A stretch of DNA of 64,000 bases from Gammaproteobacteria bacterium (lineage in GTDB: Bacteria > Pseudomonadota > Gammaproteobacteria > Eutrophobiales > Eutrophobiaceae). Below, in pieces: positions 1 through 8,757 of the stretch. A model generated the notes under the pieces. That model ran no database searches. It had not been told where the DNA came from and saw only the letters and a list, made by a program, of their open reading frames with translations. Position 1 is the first letter of the stretch, and each line of letters begins with the position of its first letter. The stretch lies in contig QKIY01000028.1 of assembly GCA_003250975.1 (NCBI GenBank), positions 62,001 to 126,000 of the forward strand, read 5' to 3'. The position numbers and the translations under genes were made by a program.

Positions 1-252
1 TTACCCGAAGGTGGCAGTATTAATATCCGCGGCCAGCGCAATAACAGTTCATTTATCATACGGGTTTCCAATACTATCCCGCCGGGCGATCCGACCAATC
101 CCCACAGCGGCAACCAGTTGGCCCTGAAGAACATCCAGCAGCGAATAGAGGTCTTCTTTGGCAAACACGGCAAACTGACGACATCAATAGACGGCGATCA
201 GTACTGTGCAGAGATCAGGATACCGTACCCTTATGAAGATACTGATCGTTGA
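1..252 (+). CDS. algZ: Sensor histidine kinase AlgZ/LytS family, C-terminal end (partial)
   Basis: An open frame runs in from the left edge and stops with TGA at 250-252, giving the last 83 residues. The text resembles the C-terminal half of a HATPase domain of AlgZ/LytS-type kinases: a segment reading INIRGQRNNSSFIIRVSNT, then a degenerate ATP-lid region (NQLALKNIQQRIEVFFG). Its stop lies inside the next gene, the LytTR regulator, with a 20-bp overlap, which is how algZ and algR are usually arranged. The kinase would phosphorylate that regulator. The catalytic histidine lies outside the window, so the assignment rests on context and this short match. Confidence 0.75.
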   Translation, partial: LPEGGSINIRGQRNNSSFIIRVSNTIPPGDPTNPHSGNQLALKNIQQRIEVFFGKHGKLTTSIDGDQYCAEIRIPYPYEDTDR

Positions 253-973
253 TGACGAACCACTGGCCAGGGAACGTCTGCAAAGGCTGACCACCGAAAT
301 CGATGCCTCGTACCAGACAGAGCAGGCGGAACACGGGCTGGATGCCATGGAAAAGATGTCCGCCTCGCCCGCTGACATCGTCTTGCTGGATATCCGCATG
401 CCTGTGATGGACGGCCTGGAAACCGCCCACCACCTCTGTCGCCTGGATCCGGAACCGATCATCATCTTCACAACGGCCTATGAGGAACATGCCTTGCAGG
501 CTTTTGACGCGCAGGCCATAGATTATCTGCTCAAACCGGTTAAAAAGGATCGGTTGCAACAGGCCCTGCAGCGTGCCTCTCTCCTGCAACGCGCCTCCAT
601 TGAAAAACTGCGGCAACAGGAACCCCGCAGGAGTCGGACTCATCTCAGTGCTACGTTCAAAGGGGAACTGAAGCTGATTCCTGTGAATGAGATATTCTTT
701 TTAAAGGCGGAACAAAAATATGTGGTAGCGGCCTGGCCGGAGGGTGAATTGTTATTGGAGGAAACCCTGTTGTCTCTGGAAGAGGAATTTGGCGACCAGT
801 TTATCCGGATTCACCGCAATGCACTCGTGTCCCGGGACCACATTGACAGCATCGTGAAAGATGATCAGGGGCAACCGCAAGTCGTGATAAAGGGTTCTGG
901 AACCCGCTTGGCCGTCAGCCGGCGGAATATCAGTCACATCCGGAAGATCCTGAAGCAACCGTTGACGGACTAG
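233..973 (+). CDS. algR: LytTR-family response regulator, AlgR-like
   Basis: 246 residues, starting at ATG 233; an upstream in-frame start at 206 would only add nine residues inside algZ. The N-terminal receiver domain (about 1-120) shows the acidic pocket DDE at 7-9, phospho-acceptor Asp53 in IVLLDIRMP and the conserved Lys in LLKPVKK. The C-terminal LytTR DNA-binding domain (about 145-246) shows FLKAEQKYV and FIRIHRNALVSRDHI. In Pseudomonas AlgR controls alginate and type IV pilus genes, which is suggestive because a pilus locus follows 9 kb away, but no direct link is visible. Its 3' end overlaps the convergent gshA by 44 bp. Confidence 0.9.
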   Translation: MKILIVDDEPLARERLQRLTTEIDASYQTEQAEHGLDAMEKMSASPADIVLLDIRMPVMDGLETAHHLCRLDPEPIIIFTTAYEEHALQAFDAQAIDYLLKPVKKDRLQQALQRASLLQRASIEKLRQQEPRRSRTHLSATFKGELKLIPVNEIFFLKAEQKYVVAAWPEGELLLEETLLSLEEEFGDQFIRIHRNALVSRDHIDSIVKDDQGQPQVVIKGSGTRLAVSRRNISHIRKILKQPLTD

Positions 974-2252
974 CACCGGTCATCTCCCTGGCGGCTGCCA
1001 GCATGGCCAGGCGGGCTATCACACCATAAGTGTAAAAGCGGTTGGCATGCGTATCTGGAGACTGGTCCTTTTCCGGCGAGATACAGCAGTCATCAAAGGC
1101 CAACGGCTCAAATCGCATTCCCGGGGCATTCAGGTTTTCACTGGCAGTGCGTTCTCCATGGACACGGTAAAAACCCCCGACCACGCTATGGCCAATGAGG
1201 TAGACGACCGGTTCGGCAACTGTATTTTCATCACCCCACTTTTCATGTGTGTAGACGCCCTCCTGGATCAAGACCTTGCTGACCTTTTGGCCCTCTTTCA
1301 CAGTGGCCATGCGGGTACGTTGCTTGCGATTCAGGTCGCTGATTTCATCCGGGCTTTTTACCGTCATGATACCCATACCATAAGTCCCTGAATCCGCCTT
1401 GACCATGACAAACGGTTCACACTTGACCCCGTATTCATCATACTTCCTGCGGATCCCATCCAGCAGTGCTTCCACATTCTTTCGTAAGCAGGACTCTCCC
1501 TCCCGTTTCATAAAATCTATCTCACCACAATTACGAAACATGGGGTCGATAAGCCAGGAGTCTAGGTCAATATGCCGGCTAAATTCTTCGGATACGGCCT
1601 TGTAATGGGCAAAGTGAATGGATTTTAGACGGTTGCTCCACCCCATGCTCAGAGGCGGAGTCAGGTATTGCTCAATGCCTTCCAGCAACTCAGGGCGACC
1701 GGAAGACAGGTCATTGTTAAGGATAATTAGCTCTGGCATAAAACCATCGAGCATAATCTTATTGCCTTCCCGTTGCAGGGGCTCGTACATTAACTCGCGG
1801 CCAGAGGCCGATGTAAAAATCCGGGGCGCATCCAGGCCCGGCAGAGTCGACCCAATCCTCACTTCAAACCCGGCCTTTTCGATGATCTCGAACAGCGATG
1901 CAAGGTTTTCCAGGTAATAGAGGTTACGGGTATGGTTCTCGGGGAAGATCAGGATCCGGTCAATCTGCTTGCCCATACGCTCGATTGCCAGTTGCACTGC
2001 CTGGATGCAAAGTGGCTGGAAGGCGGGGTTGAGGTTGTTGAACCCTGCAGGGAACAAATTGGTATCGACCGGCGCGATCTTGTAGCCAGCGTGGCGGATG
2101 TCCACCGAGGTATAGAAGGGTTCCCTGATATGCATCCATTGGGAGCGAAACCAGGATTCGATCTCAGTCATGTGGGATTGCAAATGACTCTCTACCTGAT
2201 GCATTGGGCCTATCAGGGCCGTGGTAAGATGGGGAACAGTCTGGTTCATCAT
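930..2252 (-). CDS. gshA: Glutamate-cysteine ligase, Acidithiobacillus (ferrooxidans) type
   Basis: Joins glutamate and cysteine with ATP, the first step of glutathione synthesis. The 440-residue protein belongs to the GshA group typed on Acidithiobacillus ferrooxidans rather than the enterobacterial one. Visible marks are MVKADSGTYGMGI, LIQEGVYTHE and VVGGFYRVHGE, which look like an ATP-grasp nucleotide and metal site, and a C-terminal RFYTYGVIARLAMLAAARE. I place the start at the MMNQTV methionine (2252); the frame opens seven codons earlier. No gshB is adjacent. The 3' end overlaps algR tail to tail by 44 bp. Next upstream on the same strand is rsmE, 48 bp away, so co-transcription is likely. 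Confidence 0.85.
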   Translation of the reverse strand: MMNQTVPHLTTALIGPMHQVESHLQSHMTEIESWFRSQWMHIREPFYTSVDIRHAGYKIAPVDTNLFPAGFNNLNPAFQPLCIQAVQLAIERMGKQIDRILIFPENHTRNLYYLENLASLFEIIEKAGFEVRIGSTLPGLDAPRIFTSASGRELMYEPLQREGNKIMLDGFMPELIILNNDLSSGRPELLEGIEQYLTPPLSMGWSNRLKSIHFAHYKAVSEEFSRHIDLDSWLIDPMFRNCGEIDFMKREGESCLRKNVEALLDGIRRKYDEYGVKCEPFVMVKADSGTYGMGIMTVKSPDEISDLNRKQRTRMATVKEGQKVSKVLIQEGVYTHEKWGDENTVAEPVVYLIGHSVVGGFYRVHGERTASENLNAPGMRFEPLAFDDCCISPEKDQSPDTHANRFYTYGVIARLAMLAAAREMTGASPSTVASGSSGCD

Positions 2253-2300
2253 GGTGGACTTATTGTAGCGCAATCATTCGGTAATCAAACAAAGCTCATC

Positions 2301-3032
2301 TCAGCGCAGGTCACCCCACAGGACCTGGCAGGCCGTCAGGGCGGCCACCGCCGCCGTCTCGGTGCGCAAGATGCGAGGGCCAAGGGATACCGCGTGATAG
2401 CCGGCCTCCCGAGCCAGCATGACCTCTTCTTCACTGAAACCGCCTTCGGGACCGGCCAGCAGGCTCAATCCCAGCGACGGGGGTTTCAGTGCTTGCAATG
2501 AGAGTCCATTTCCCGGATGCAACATTAACTTTAGTTCCTTATTCTCGACTTGCAGAAACTCACTTAGTGTCATTGGGAGCCCCACTGGTGGGACAAAGTT
2601 TCTGCCACATTGTTCACAAGCATTGATAACGATCTTCTGCCAATGAATCCGCCGCTTCTCCATTTTATCCTGTTCCAGCCTGACATTCCCGTACCTGCAC
2701 AGGACAGGAAAGATCCTGGCCACACCAAGTTCAACAGCCTTTTGAAAAGTGTAGTCCATGCGCTGACCCCGGGATATGCCCTGTATCAGGGTAATGGCTA
2801 GTGGTGATTCACTGTCATTATCAAAGTGCTGGCCAAGGTGAACCAGAACCTGCTTTTTATCCATGACTGTAATTACCGCCTTGTGATATCCACCCCTGCC
2901 ATTAAAGATTTGCAGAGGGTGACCGGCCTTCAGACGTAATACTGTCTTCAGGTGATGGGACGTCTCCGCAGGCAATTCATGGTCCTCACCTGAGGATAAG
3001 GGTTTATCCAGAAATACTCTGACAGTGCGCAT
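2301..3032 (-). CDS. rsmE: 16S rRNA (uracil1498-N3)-methyltransferase RsmE
   Basis: Methylates N3 of U1498 in helix 44 of 16S rRNA using SAM. The 243-residue length is that of the family. It has the N-terminal PUA-like barrel (about 1-70) and the C-terminal SPOUT knot with the hallmark GPEGGFSEEE and LGPRILRTETA near the end, which form the trefoil-knot SAM pocket. The internal IQGISRGQRMDYTFQKAVELG is also typical. Start is ATG at 3032, three bases from the stop of bioA, so the two genes are probably cotranscribed. In many gammaproteobacteria rsmE and gshB or gshA are close; here gshA follows. Confidence 0.95.
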   Translation of the reverse strand: MRTVRVFLDKPLSSGEDHELPAETSHHLKTVLRLKAGHPLQIFNGRGGYHKAVITVMDKKQVLVHLGQHFDNDSESPLAITLIQGISRGQRMDYTFQKAVELGVARIFPVLCRYGNVRLEQDKMEKRRIHWQKIVINACEQCGRNFVPPVGLPMTLSEFLQVENKELKLMLHPGNGLSLQALKPPSLGLSLLAGPEGGFSEEEVMLAREAGYHAVSLGPRILRTETAAVAALTACQVLWGDLR

Positions 3033-3035
3033 GGC

Positions 3036-4382
3036 CTAGTCCCTGACCGCTTGGTCGATTCCAGCCCTGGCAACAGTAACTACATGGGCAAGTTCGTCAT
3101 CACTGATGACATAGGGCGGCATGAGATATACTACGTTCCCCAACGGGCGCAAGATAACTCCCTGTGTCAGGGCATATTGATAGACCTTGAGACCACGTCT
3201 CTCCTGCCATGGGAAGGGCTCTCTACTTGCCTTGTCCTTTACCATCTCAACGGCAAGTATCATGCCATGCTGGCGTACATCAGACACATGTGGATGGTCA
3301 GCGAGGTCGCGGGTCAATTCATGCATTTGTCCGGCCAACTGATGGTTGCGTCCCAACACATCGGATTTTGAAAACAGGTCAAGGGTGGCCAGGGCCGCTG
3401 CGCAGCCGAGCGGATTGCCCGTAAAACTGTGTGAATGCAAAAACGCAGTAAGATTTCGGTAATCATCGTAAAAGGCCTGATAGACCTCTTCGGTTGTCAG
3501 AGTGACCGATAGGGGCAGATAGCCGCCTGTCAGCCCTTTCGACAGGCACATGAAGTCCGGTGTTATTCCCGCCTGCTCGCAGGCGAACATGGTACCGGTA
3601 CGACCGAAACCGACGGCGATCTCATCGGCGATCAGATGCACACCATAGCGGTCGCAGGCCTCTCTCAACAGTGACAGGTAGACCGGATGATACATCCTCA
3701 TATTGCCGGCACACTGTACCAAAGGCTCTACAAATACGGCACAGACCTCGTCTGCATGTCGTTCCAGCAGGCGTTCCATCTCGGTCAATTTTTTCCTGCT
3801 GTGTGCCTCCCAGGAATCACCTGCCTCACGCAAATAACAATCCGGCGAGGGGGCGATGATAGTATTCAGCAACAAGGGGGCATAGGTTTCCTTATACAGG
3901 GGAACATTACCTACAGAGAGGGCACCGATGGTCTCGCCATGGTAACTGTTGTCAAGGGTAATAAAGCGCTTCTTCCCGTGCTTGCCCCGGTTCCGCCAGT
4001 AGTGAAAACTCATTTTCAAGGCCACCTCTATGGCGGATGAACCGTTGTCTGCATAAAAGCAACGCTGCAATCCTGCCGGCGTCAGGGAAACCAGCCTTTC
4101 AGAGAGTTTTACCACCGGTTCATGGGAAAAACCGGCGAGGATAACGTGTTCCAGGGCCTGTAATTGCCGGGTTATTGCTGCATTGATTTCAGGATTGCAA
4201 TGACCAAACAAATTTACCCACCAGGAACTGATGGCGTCGATATAGCGATTGCCTTCCATATCCTCCAGCCAGACACCTTCTCCGCGCCGGATCGGGATCA
4301 AGGGCAGGGTCTCATGGTCTTTCATCTGGGTGCAGGGATGCCAGAGAACATTCAAATCGCGGTTTACGAGTCTGGAAGACAT
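3036..4382 (-). CDS. bioA: Adenosylmethionine-8-amino-7-oxononanoate aminotransferase BioA
   Basis: Transfers the amino group of SAM to 7-keto-8-aminopelargonate to give 7,8-diaminopelargonate in biotin synthesis. This class III PLP aminotransferase has 448 residues. Family marks include LWHPCTQMKDHE at the N-terminus, ISSWWVNLFGH, the cofactor-site GSSAIEVALKM, LIADEIAVGFGRTGT and the Schiff-base lysine in CLSKGLTGGYLPLS. The LWHPCTQM and SSWWVN signatures separate BioA from other class III enzymes. The other bio genes are not in the window. It heads a minus-strand group with rsmE and gshA, and is divergent from hspQ over a 65-bp gap in which I see no BirA operator. Confidence 0.95.
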   Translation of the reverse strand: MSSRLVNRDLNVLWHPCTQMKDHETLPLIPIRRGEGVWLEDMEGNRYIDAISSWWVNLFGHCNPEINAAITRQLQALEHVILAGFSHEPVVKLSERLVSLTPAGLQRCFYADNGSSAIEVALKMSFHYWRNRGKHGKKRFITLDNSYHGETIGALSVGNVPLYKETYAPLLLNTIIAPSPDCYLREAGDSWEAHSRKKLTEMERLLERHADEVCAVFVEPLVQCAGNMRMYHPVYLSLLREACDRYGVHLIADEIAVGFGRTGTMFACEQAGITPDFMCLSKGLTGGYLPLSVTLTTEEVYQAFYDDYRNLTAFLHSHSFTGNPLGCAAALATLDLFSKSDVLGRNHQLAGQMHELTRDLADHPHVSDVRQHGMILAVEMVKDKASREPFPWQERRGLKVYQYALTQGVILRPLGNVVYLMPPYVISDDELAHVVTVARAGIDQAVRD

Positions 4383-4447
4383 GAAAATCTTGAGAGTAAA
4401 TTTATCTGCTATCCTTTTCGAAGGATATCCAGGTCACAAGAGTCAGT

Positions 4448-4765
4448 ATGCGTATCAGCAAGTCAAAATTCAGCGTAGGGCAGTTGATAGTTCACAAGCT
4501 ATTTAATTACCGGGGGGTAATCATCGATGTTGATCCGATCTATATGGGGACTGAAGAATGGTATCAAACCATTGCATTGACGAGGCCACCCCGCGATGCC
4601 CCTTGGTACCATGTCCTTGTCCATAATGCAACGCATGAAACCTATGTGGCTGAGAGGAACCTCGATATCGATGATTCAGAGCAGCCAATTAATCACCCCC
4701 TGATTAATTATTACTTCGATGACTTTTTAGATTGCGTATATATCAGAAGAAAAGCGGATAACTAG
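4448..4765 (+). CDS. hspQ: Heat shock protein HspQ
   Basis: A 105-residue protein of the HspQ (YccV-like) family, which binds hemimethylated DNA in vitro and acts as a specificity factor for the Lon protease in enteric bacteria. The fold-defining text is clear: KFSVGQLIVHKLFNYRGVI, VDPIYMGTEEWY, PWYHVLVHNATHETYVAERNL and a C-terminal acidic segment with INYYFDDF. Start ATG 4448; the frame has no other good start. It stands alone on the plus strand and converges on rsd with only ten bases between the stop codons. No heat-shock promoter was identified with confidence. Confidence 0.93.
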   Translation: MRISKSKFSVGQLIVHKLFNYRGVIIDVDPIYMGTEEWYQTIALTRPPRDAPWYHVLVHNATHETYVAERNLDIDDSEQPINHPLINYYFDDFLDCVYIRRKADN

Positions 4766-4775
4766 ATAATTCTGA

Positions 4776-5243
4776 TTATTTGGATACCACTTCTTTCGGT
4801 GTCGAAGACATAATGCAACCGATTAACCGGTCTTCAAGCTCTATCCGCGTTGTTATATACTCTCCCAACTTGGAAAGGTGCATGGTTATATGTGAAAGTT
4901 CCTTTTCTCTGTTTTCAGAGTTATATCGCTCGCTGAACTCAAGTGCGATTCGGGTCGATTCCTCTATCACCGGATAGATCTTCTCGGCCATTTCCGCCAC
5001 CGTCAGCCTTCTTTCATTCCCTGACTCAATCCGGTCATAGAGGCTGAAATGACCTGAGGCTATATAATCGACCAGTACCTGACAAAATTCACCAAGTAAT
5101 TCTTCATCATGGGTATCGATATTGTCAGGATTGAGCTTGGCAAGTTCTAGATAAAGTGACAGCAGTTCTTTCCGTTCCGACAGCATATGATCGATATGCG
5201 GATTGGATGATGATCGTCGATCCTGTTTGGCATCAGACTGCAT
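4776..5243 (-). CDS. rsd: Anti-sigma-70 factor, Rsd/AlgQ family
   Basis: 155 residues, the family length. Rsd of E. coli and AlgQ of Pseudomonas bind region 4 of the housekeeping sigma factor and favour alternative sigma factors. The region LLGEFCQVLVDYIASGHFS followed by LYDRI aligns by eye with the corresponding stretch of E. coli Rsd, and the C-terminal helix carries LGEYITTRIELEDRLIG, also like Rsd (ARFVLEDKLI). Start ATG 5243. It is divergent from the Ser/Thr kinase gene across 238 bp. Such a protein could shift transcription toward the sigma-54 promoter seen at the pilin gene, but that link is only a thought. Confidence 0.85.
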   Translation of the reverse strand: MQSDAKQDRRSSSNPHIDHMLSERKELLSLYLELAKLNPDNIDTHDEELLGEFCQVLVDYIASGHFSLYDRIESGNERRLTVAEMAEKIYPVIEESTRIALEFSERYNSENREKELSHITMHLSKLGEYITTRIELEDRLIGCIMSSTPKEVVSK

Positions 5244-5481
5244 TGATCTTTCCCCCGGCTAATATTAATTGATTCAGGACTTACTACTTTAAAAGCTGCT
5301 AGTACGCAGATTTAAAACCTTCAGATGACAAGTCAGAATAAAGCGTTTGCCATTCCCGCCCTTGGTTGAGAAATTCTAACAATTATCCAGCAGACTAACA
5401 CCTGTTCATAATTTTAAATTACCATTATCCTTCAAATATACTAATTGCGCAGATTACCTGTTCATCAACAAGGCGGTATTA
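5244..5481. other. Divergent intergenic region between rsd and the Ser/Thr kinase gene
   Basis: 238 bp, AT-rich, without a plausible coding frame. It must hold the promoters for both rsd and the kinase gene. I see TTGGTT followed 16 bp later by TATCCA near 5366-5393 as a weak candidate toward the kinase, but nothing convincing. No hairpin with a T run stands out. Confidence 0.5.
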
Positions 5482-6882
5482 ATGGATATACCCGGCTACC
5501 AAATTAGCGAGAAGATCGGCAAGGGGGGGATGGCCGATGTCTATCTTGCCACGCAGGTCTCCCTCTCAAGACCAGTCGTGTTAAAGATAATGCATCTGGC
5601 CGGTGATCCGAATGATGATGTAAAGATTGAACGCTTCCTTGCAGAAGGCCGTATTGTTGCCTCACTAAATCACCCGAACATAATCACTATCTACGATATC
5701 GGTATTACCGATAATAATTCCTTATATATTTCAATGGAATATATTAACAACGGCGATCTCAAGGGCCGTATAGGGATCCCCATGGACCCCTTGGAAGCCC
5801 TGGGCTATCTGTTACAGATAAGCAGTGGGCTGAAGACCGCCCATGAACACGGCATCATTCACCGTGATGTAAAACCAGCCAATATTCTGTTCAGGGATGA
5901 CGATACGCCATTGTTGACTGATTTCGGTATAGCAAAGCAACTAGGCAAAGACCTTGACCTTACCCAGACCAATGCATTTCTGGGAAGTCCCAACTATATC
6001 AGCCCCGAACAGGCAGGCGGGGGCGATGTTGACGAAAGATCGGACATTTACAGCCTGGGTTGCGTATTCTATGAAATGGTGACGGGAGATAAACCCTATC
6101 ATGCAGATTCCGTCATTGATGTTGTGATGCAACACAACAAGGCGCCCGTTCCCACACTGCCAGAAAACCTTCAAAAGTATCAGCCACTCCTGGACAAGAT
6201 GATGGCCAAGGACAGGAATGATCGCTTTTCAAGTGCTGCAGATTTAATGGACACCATAAGGAAGCTTCAGGGCAAAGTTGAGCCATCGCTGCGCCTGCCA
6301 GATTTCATAGTCAGTAGCTACGAAGATCGTGGCAAGCCCTATAAAACACGTTATATCATCCTTCTATCCCTGTTGTTCGTCTCCGCGGTATTCTTCAGCG
6401 CAATTGAGTACGTCGATTACCGGCTCAGGAACGCCCCTTCAGTTGATCTCGAAAGCATCCCGGTAGATACCACTCTGAAAACTGGCAATGTCAGTGCCCT
6501 TGCAAACCCGTCACTGCCCACAACACAGGTTGAAGTATCACAGGATGTCATCAACGCACTGATCTGGTTGGGGAATAAAAGCCTTGAGGAGTACAAACTG
6601 ACTTACCCTGACAAGGACAACGCGTATTACTATTTTTCAAGACTACTCAGGATCGATCCAGACAATGAAAATGCAATAAAAGGAATCAAGGAAATTGCTG
6701 AACGTTATGTTATTCTTGCCGAGAGAGCATTTACGAATAAAGATCATGAAAAGACCGATGCCTACATTAGTATCGGCCTGAAGATTGATCCCGAGAACCG
6801 TTCACTACACTCCCTTCGTTCGATTAATGAAGAAAACCGGGAGAAAGGCCTGTTTGAGAAAATAAGATCCTATTTCAACTAG
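5482..6882 (+). CDS. Membrane-anchored Ser/Thr protein kinase with TPR-like C-terminal domain
   Basis: 466 residues with a full Hanks-type kinase domain (about 6-265): glycine loop KIGKGGMADVYLA at 11-23, ATP lysine Lys35, catalytic loop HRDVKPANILF with Asp129, DFG at 147-149 and the SPEQA variant of APE. The HRD arginine marks it as RD-type, usually activated by activation-loop phosphorylation. One transmembrane helix lies at about 290-311, so the kinase is cytoplasmic. The outer segment (about 350-466) is helical with WLGNKSLEEYK, AYYYFSRLLRIDPDNENA and ISIGLKIDPENRSL, reading as TPR-like repeats rather than PASTA domains. No phosphatase or FHA gene is adjacent, so the substrate is unknown. 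Confidence 0.9.
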   Translation: MDIPGYQISEKIGKGGMADVYLATQVSLSRPVVLKIMHLAGDPNDDVKIERFLAEGRIVASLNHPNIITIYDIGITDNNSLYISMEYINNGDLKGRIGIPMDPLEALGYLLQISSGLKTAHEHGIIHRDVKPANILFRDDDTPLLTDFGIAKQLGKDLDLTQTNAFLGSPNYISPEQAGGGDVDERSDIYSLGCVFYEMVTGDKPYHADSVIDVVMQHNKAPVPTLPENLQKYQPLLDKMMAKDRNDRFSSAADLMDTIRKLQGKVEPSLRLPDFIVSSYEDRGKPYKTRYIILLSLLFVSAVFFSAIEYVDYRLRNAPSVDLESIPVDTTLKTGNVSALANPSLPTTQVEVSQDVINALIWLGNKSLEEYKLTYPDKDNAYYYFSRLLRIDPDNENAIKGIKEIAERYVILAERAFTNKDHEKTDAYISIGLKIDPENRSLHSLRSINEENREKGLFEKIRSYFN

Positions 6883-6893
6883 AGAGATACTTC

Positions 6894-7424
6894 TCATTTC
6901 CCAGTCATCTCGTTTTCTACCTGGGCCTCTGGCTGTTCAGGAGATTCGAGCATTTCATCGAGCTTATTAACAAGTTCCAGCATTTCCTCTCTCGAGAGAT
7001 TCTCAAGTGACTCCAGCTGCTGTGACGGTATACTCTCTGTATCGGCAGGCAGGGCTTCTTCCGGTGGCGGTGTTTTTTTACCCTCATTCAGATCCCTGCT
7101 GCCATTACCAATAGCCGACTTGATCGTTTCCGCTTCTATTGCCTTGGCCTTGGCTGATTCAATGTCCTCCTCTGCACTGAGCATGGCTTGCCTGCGGAGC
7201 GCCCTGCGCTGGCCCCTGTCAAGCGGTATTGCCGTATCATCTATGATCTTGCCTTTATCAAATACAATGACACGAGGGCCTTTTTCATCAGTGCGGTACC
7301 AGGAAGGTGGTTTCCCTGATAACTGGGTTGTTCCTGTTTTGGGATCCCGCCATTGATACATTCTTGCTTCTGCAGCAAGACTGCATGTTAATAAAAGGAT
7401 AATTATTATTCGGTGTAAATACAT
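6894..7424 (-). CDS. DUF4124-domain secreted protein
   Basis: 176 residues from the methionine at 7424, which gives a clean signal peptide (RIIIILLLTCSLAAEA, cleavage near residue 20); the open frame extends 40 codons further but lacks that logic. The mature N-terminus RMYQWRDPKTGTTQLSGKPPSW matches the DUF4124 family of periplasmic proteins, where a short Trp-containing strand motif follows the signal peptide. The rest is charged, with an Ala/Glu-rich middle and a helical tail rich in leucine and glutamate. Function unknown. It converges on the kinase gene with 11 bp between the stops and is divergent from the antiporter gene. Confidence 0.75.
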   Translation of the reverse strand: MYLHRIIIILLLTCSLAAEARMYQWRDPKTGTTQLSGKPPSWYRTDEKGPRVIVFDKGKIIDDTAIPLDRGQRRALRRQAMLSAEEDIESAKAKAIEAETIKSAIGNGSRDLNEGKKTPPPEEALPADTESIPSQQLESLENLSREEMLELVNKLDEMLESPEQPEAQVENEMTGK

Positions 7425-7518
7425 GGCCCAAGGGATAATATAAAATATTATGGACATTATAGCATTGGCGCCAAATAAAGTACCTGACACCTTGATATGA
7501 CAACAAGGAATATAAAAA

Positions 7519-8757
7519 ATGCATTTGTTTGATCTGATTGCCATACTACTGACACTGACCGCAGTATTTTCCTATCTGAATTTCTGTTACCTGCGTTTGC
7601 CTACAACCATAGGTGTAATGGTTATCAGCCTGGCAATGTCTATCATTATAATCCTGCTCGATTTTGCCGGCCTCGATCTGACACAAAAAGTCGAAATGTT
7701 ACTTTATGAAATCGATTTTAACGAAACCCTTATGCACGGGATGCTCAGTTACCTCCTTTTTGCAGGCGCACTCCACGTCAATCTAGAAGATCTGGCAAAA
7801 AGGAAATGGTTAATTGGCAGCATGGCCTCTATAGGTGTTCTTATATCCACGCTGATAATCGGGACGCTGTTATGGCTTGTGCTAAGCTGGTTTGGTTTGA
7901 ATATGAATTATATCTACTGCCTGCTTTTCGGCGCACTCATATCCCCGACCGACCCCATTGCTGTCCTTTCCATATTAAGAACTGCCGGAGCACCCAAATC
8001 ACTGGAGATCAAAATAACGGGAGAATCATTATTCAATGACGGTATTGGGGTTGTTGTCTTTATCATCATTTCAGCACTTGCATTCGGAAATACGGACATT
8101 ACTTTCGGATCGATATTCGGAATATTCATGGAGGAGGCTGTGGGTGGGGCCTTATTCGGGCTGATTGCAGGCTATATCACCTATCAGTTATTGAGCCGCG
8201 TGGATAATTATCAAGTGGAAATAATGCTGACCCTGGCCCTGGTTACAGGTGGTTATGCATTGGCCCTAGCATTGCATATTTCAGGTCCTATAGCCGTGGT
8301 CGTCGCCGGACTAATGATAGGGAACCAGGGCAGACTGCTTGCCATGGGCGACCTGACACGCGAGCACCTTGACACTTTCTGGGAACTGATCGATGAAATA
8401 CTGAATGCCGTGCTGTTCGTATTGATCGGGCTGGAGGTGCTTGTTATCTCCTTTAACGGGGAACTGGTATTAATGGGCCTGATTGCCGTCGTCATCGTAT
8501 TATTTGCGAGATTTATCAGCGTAAGTATCCCCGTAAAATTCCTGCAGCGTTATCGTGAATTTAGCCCGCATGTTGTAAAGATTCTCACCTGGGGTGGCCT
8601 ACGGGGCGGAATCTCTGTGGCGCTTGCCCTTTCATTGCCCGCTGGTACGGAGCGGGATCTCATACTGGGTATCACTTATCTTGTCGTAATATTTTCCATA
8701 CTTGTTCAGGGGCTGACCATCGGCAAGCTCATAAAGTTCACGACGCATGGTTATTGA
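7519..8757 (+). CDS. Na+/H+ antiporter of the CPA1 (NhaP/NhaK) family
   Basis: 412 residues, almost entirely hydrophobic with about twelve membrane helices. The CPA1 transport motifs are present: LISPTDPIAVLS, TGESLFNDGIGVVVF with the paired acidic ND, and the C-terminal LTWGGLRGGISVALALSLP whose arginine is conserved. The protein exchanges cytoplasmic Na+ (or K+) for protons and would serve pH and salt homeostasis in the inner membrane. There is no large cytoplasmic tail. Start ATG 7519 after an AAGGAA ribosome site. The next gene starts at or just after its stop codon, so the two are cotranscribed. Confidence 0.92.
   Translation: MHLFDLIAILLTLTAVFSYLNFCYLRLPTTIGVMVISLAMSIIIILLDFAGLDLTQKVEMLLYEIDFNETLMHGMLSYLLFAGALHVNLEDLAKRKWLIGSMASIGVLISTLIIGTLLWLVLSWFGLNMNYIYCLLFGALISPTDPIAVLSILRTAGAPKSLEIKITGESLFNDGIGVVVFIIISALAFGNTDITFGSIFGIFMEEAVGGALFGLIAGYITYQLLSRVDNYQVEIMLTLALVTGGYALALALHISGPIAVVVAGLMIGNQGRLLAMGDLTREHLDTFWELIDEILNAVLFVLIGLEVLVISFNGELVLMGLIAVVIVLFARFISVSIPVKFLQRYREFSPHVVKILTWGGLRGGISVALALSLPAGTERDLILGITYLVVIFSILVQGLTIGKLIKFTTHGY

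Noticed and set aside
1047-1391. Plus-strand frames opposite gshA and many similar frames elsewhere
   Set aside because: They are shadows of well-supported genes in other frames; the real gene has family motifs throughout.
4383-4447. BirA operator before bioA
   Set aside because: No TTGTAAACC-type dyad is visible in the 65-bp divergent gap.
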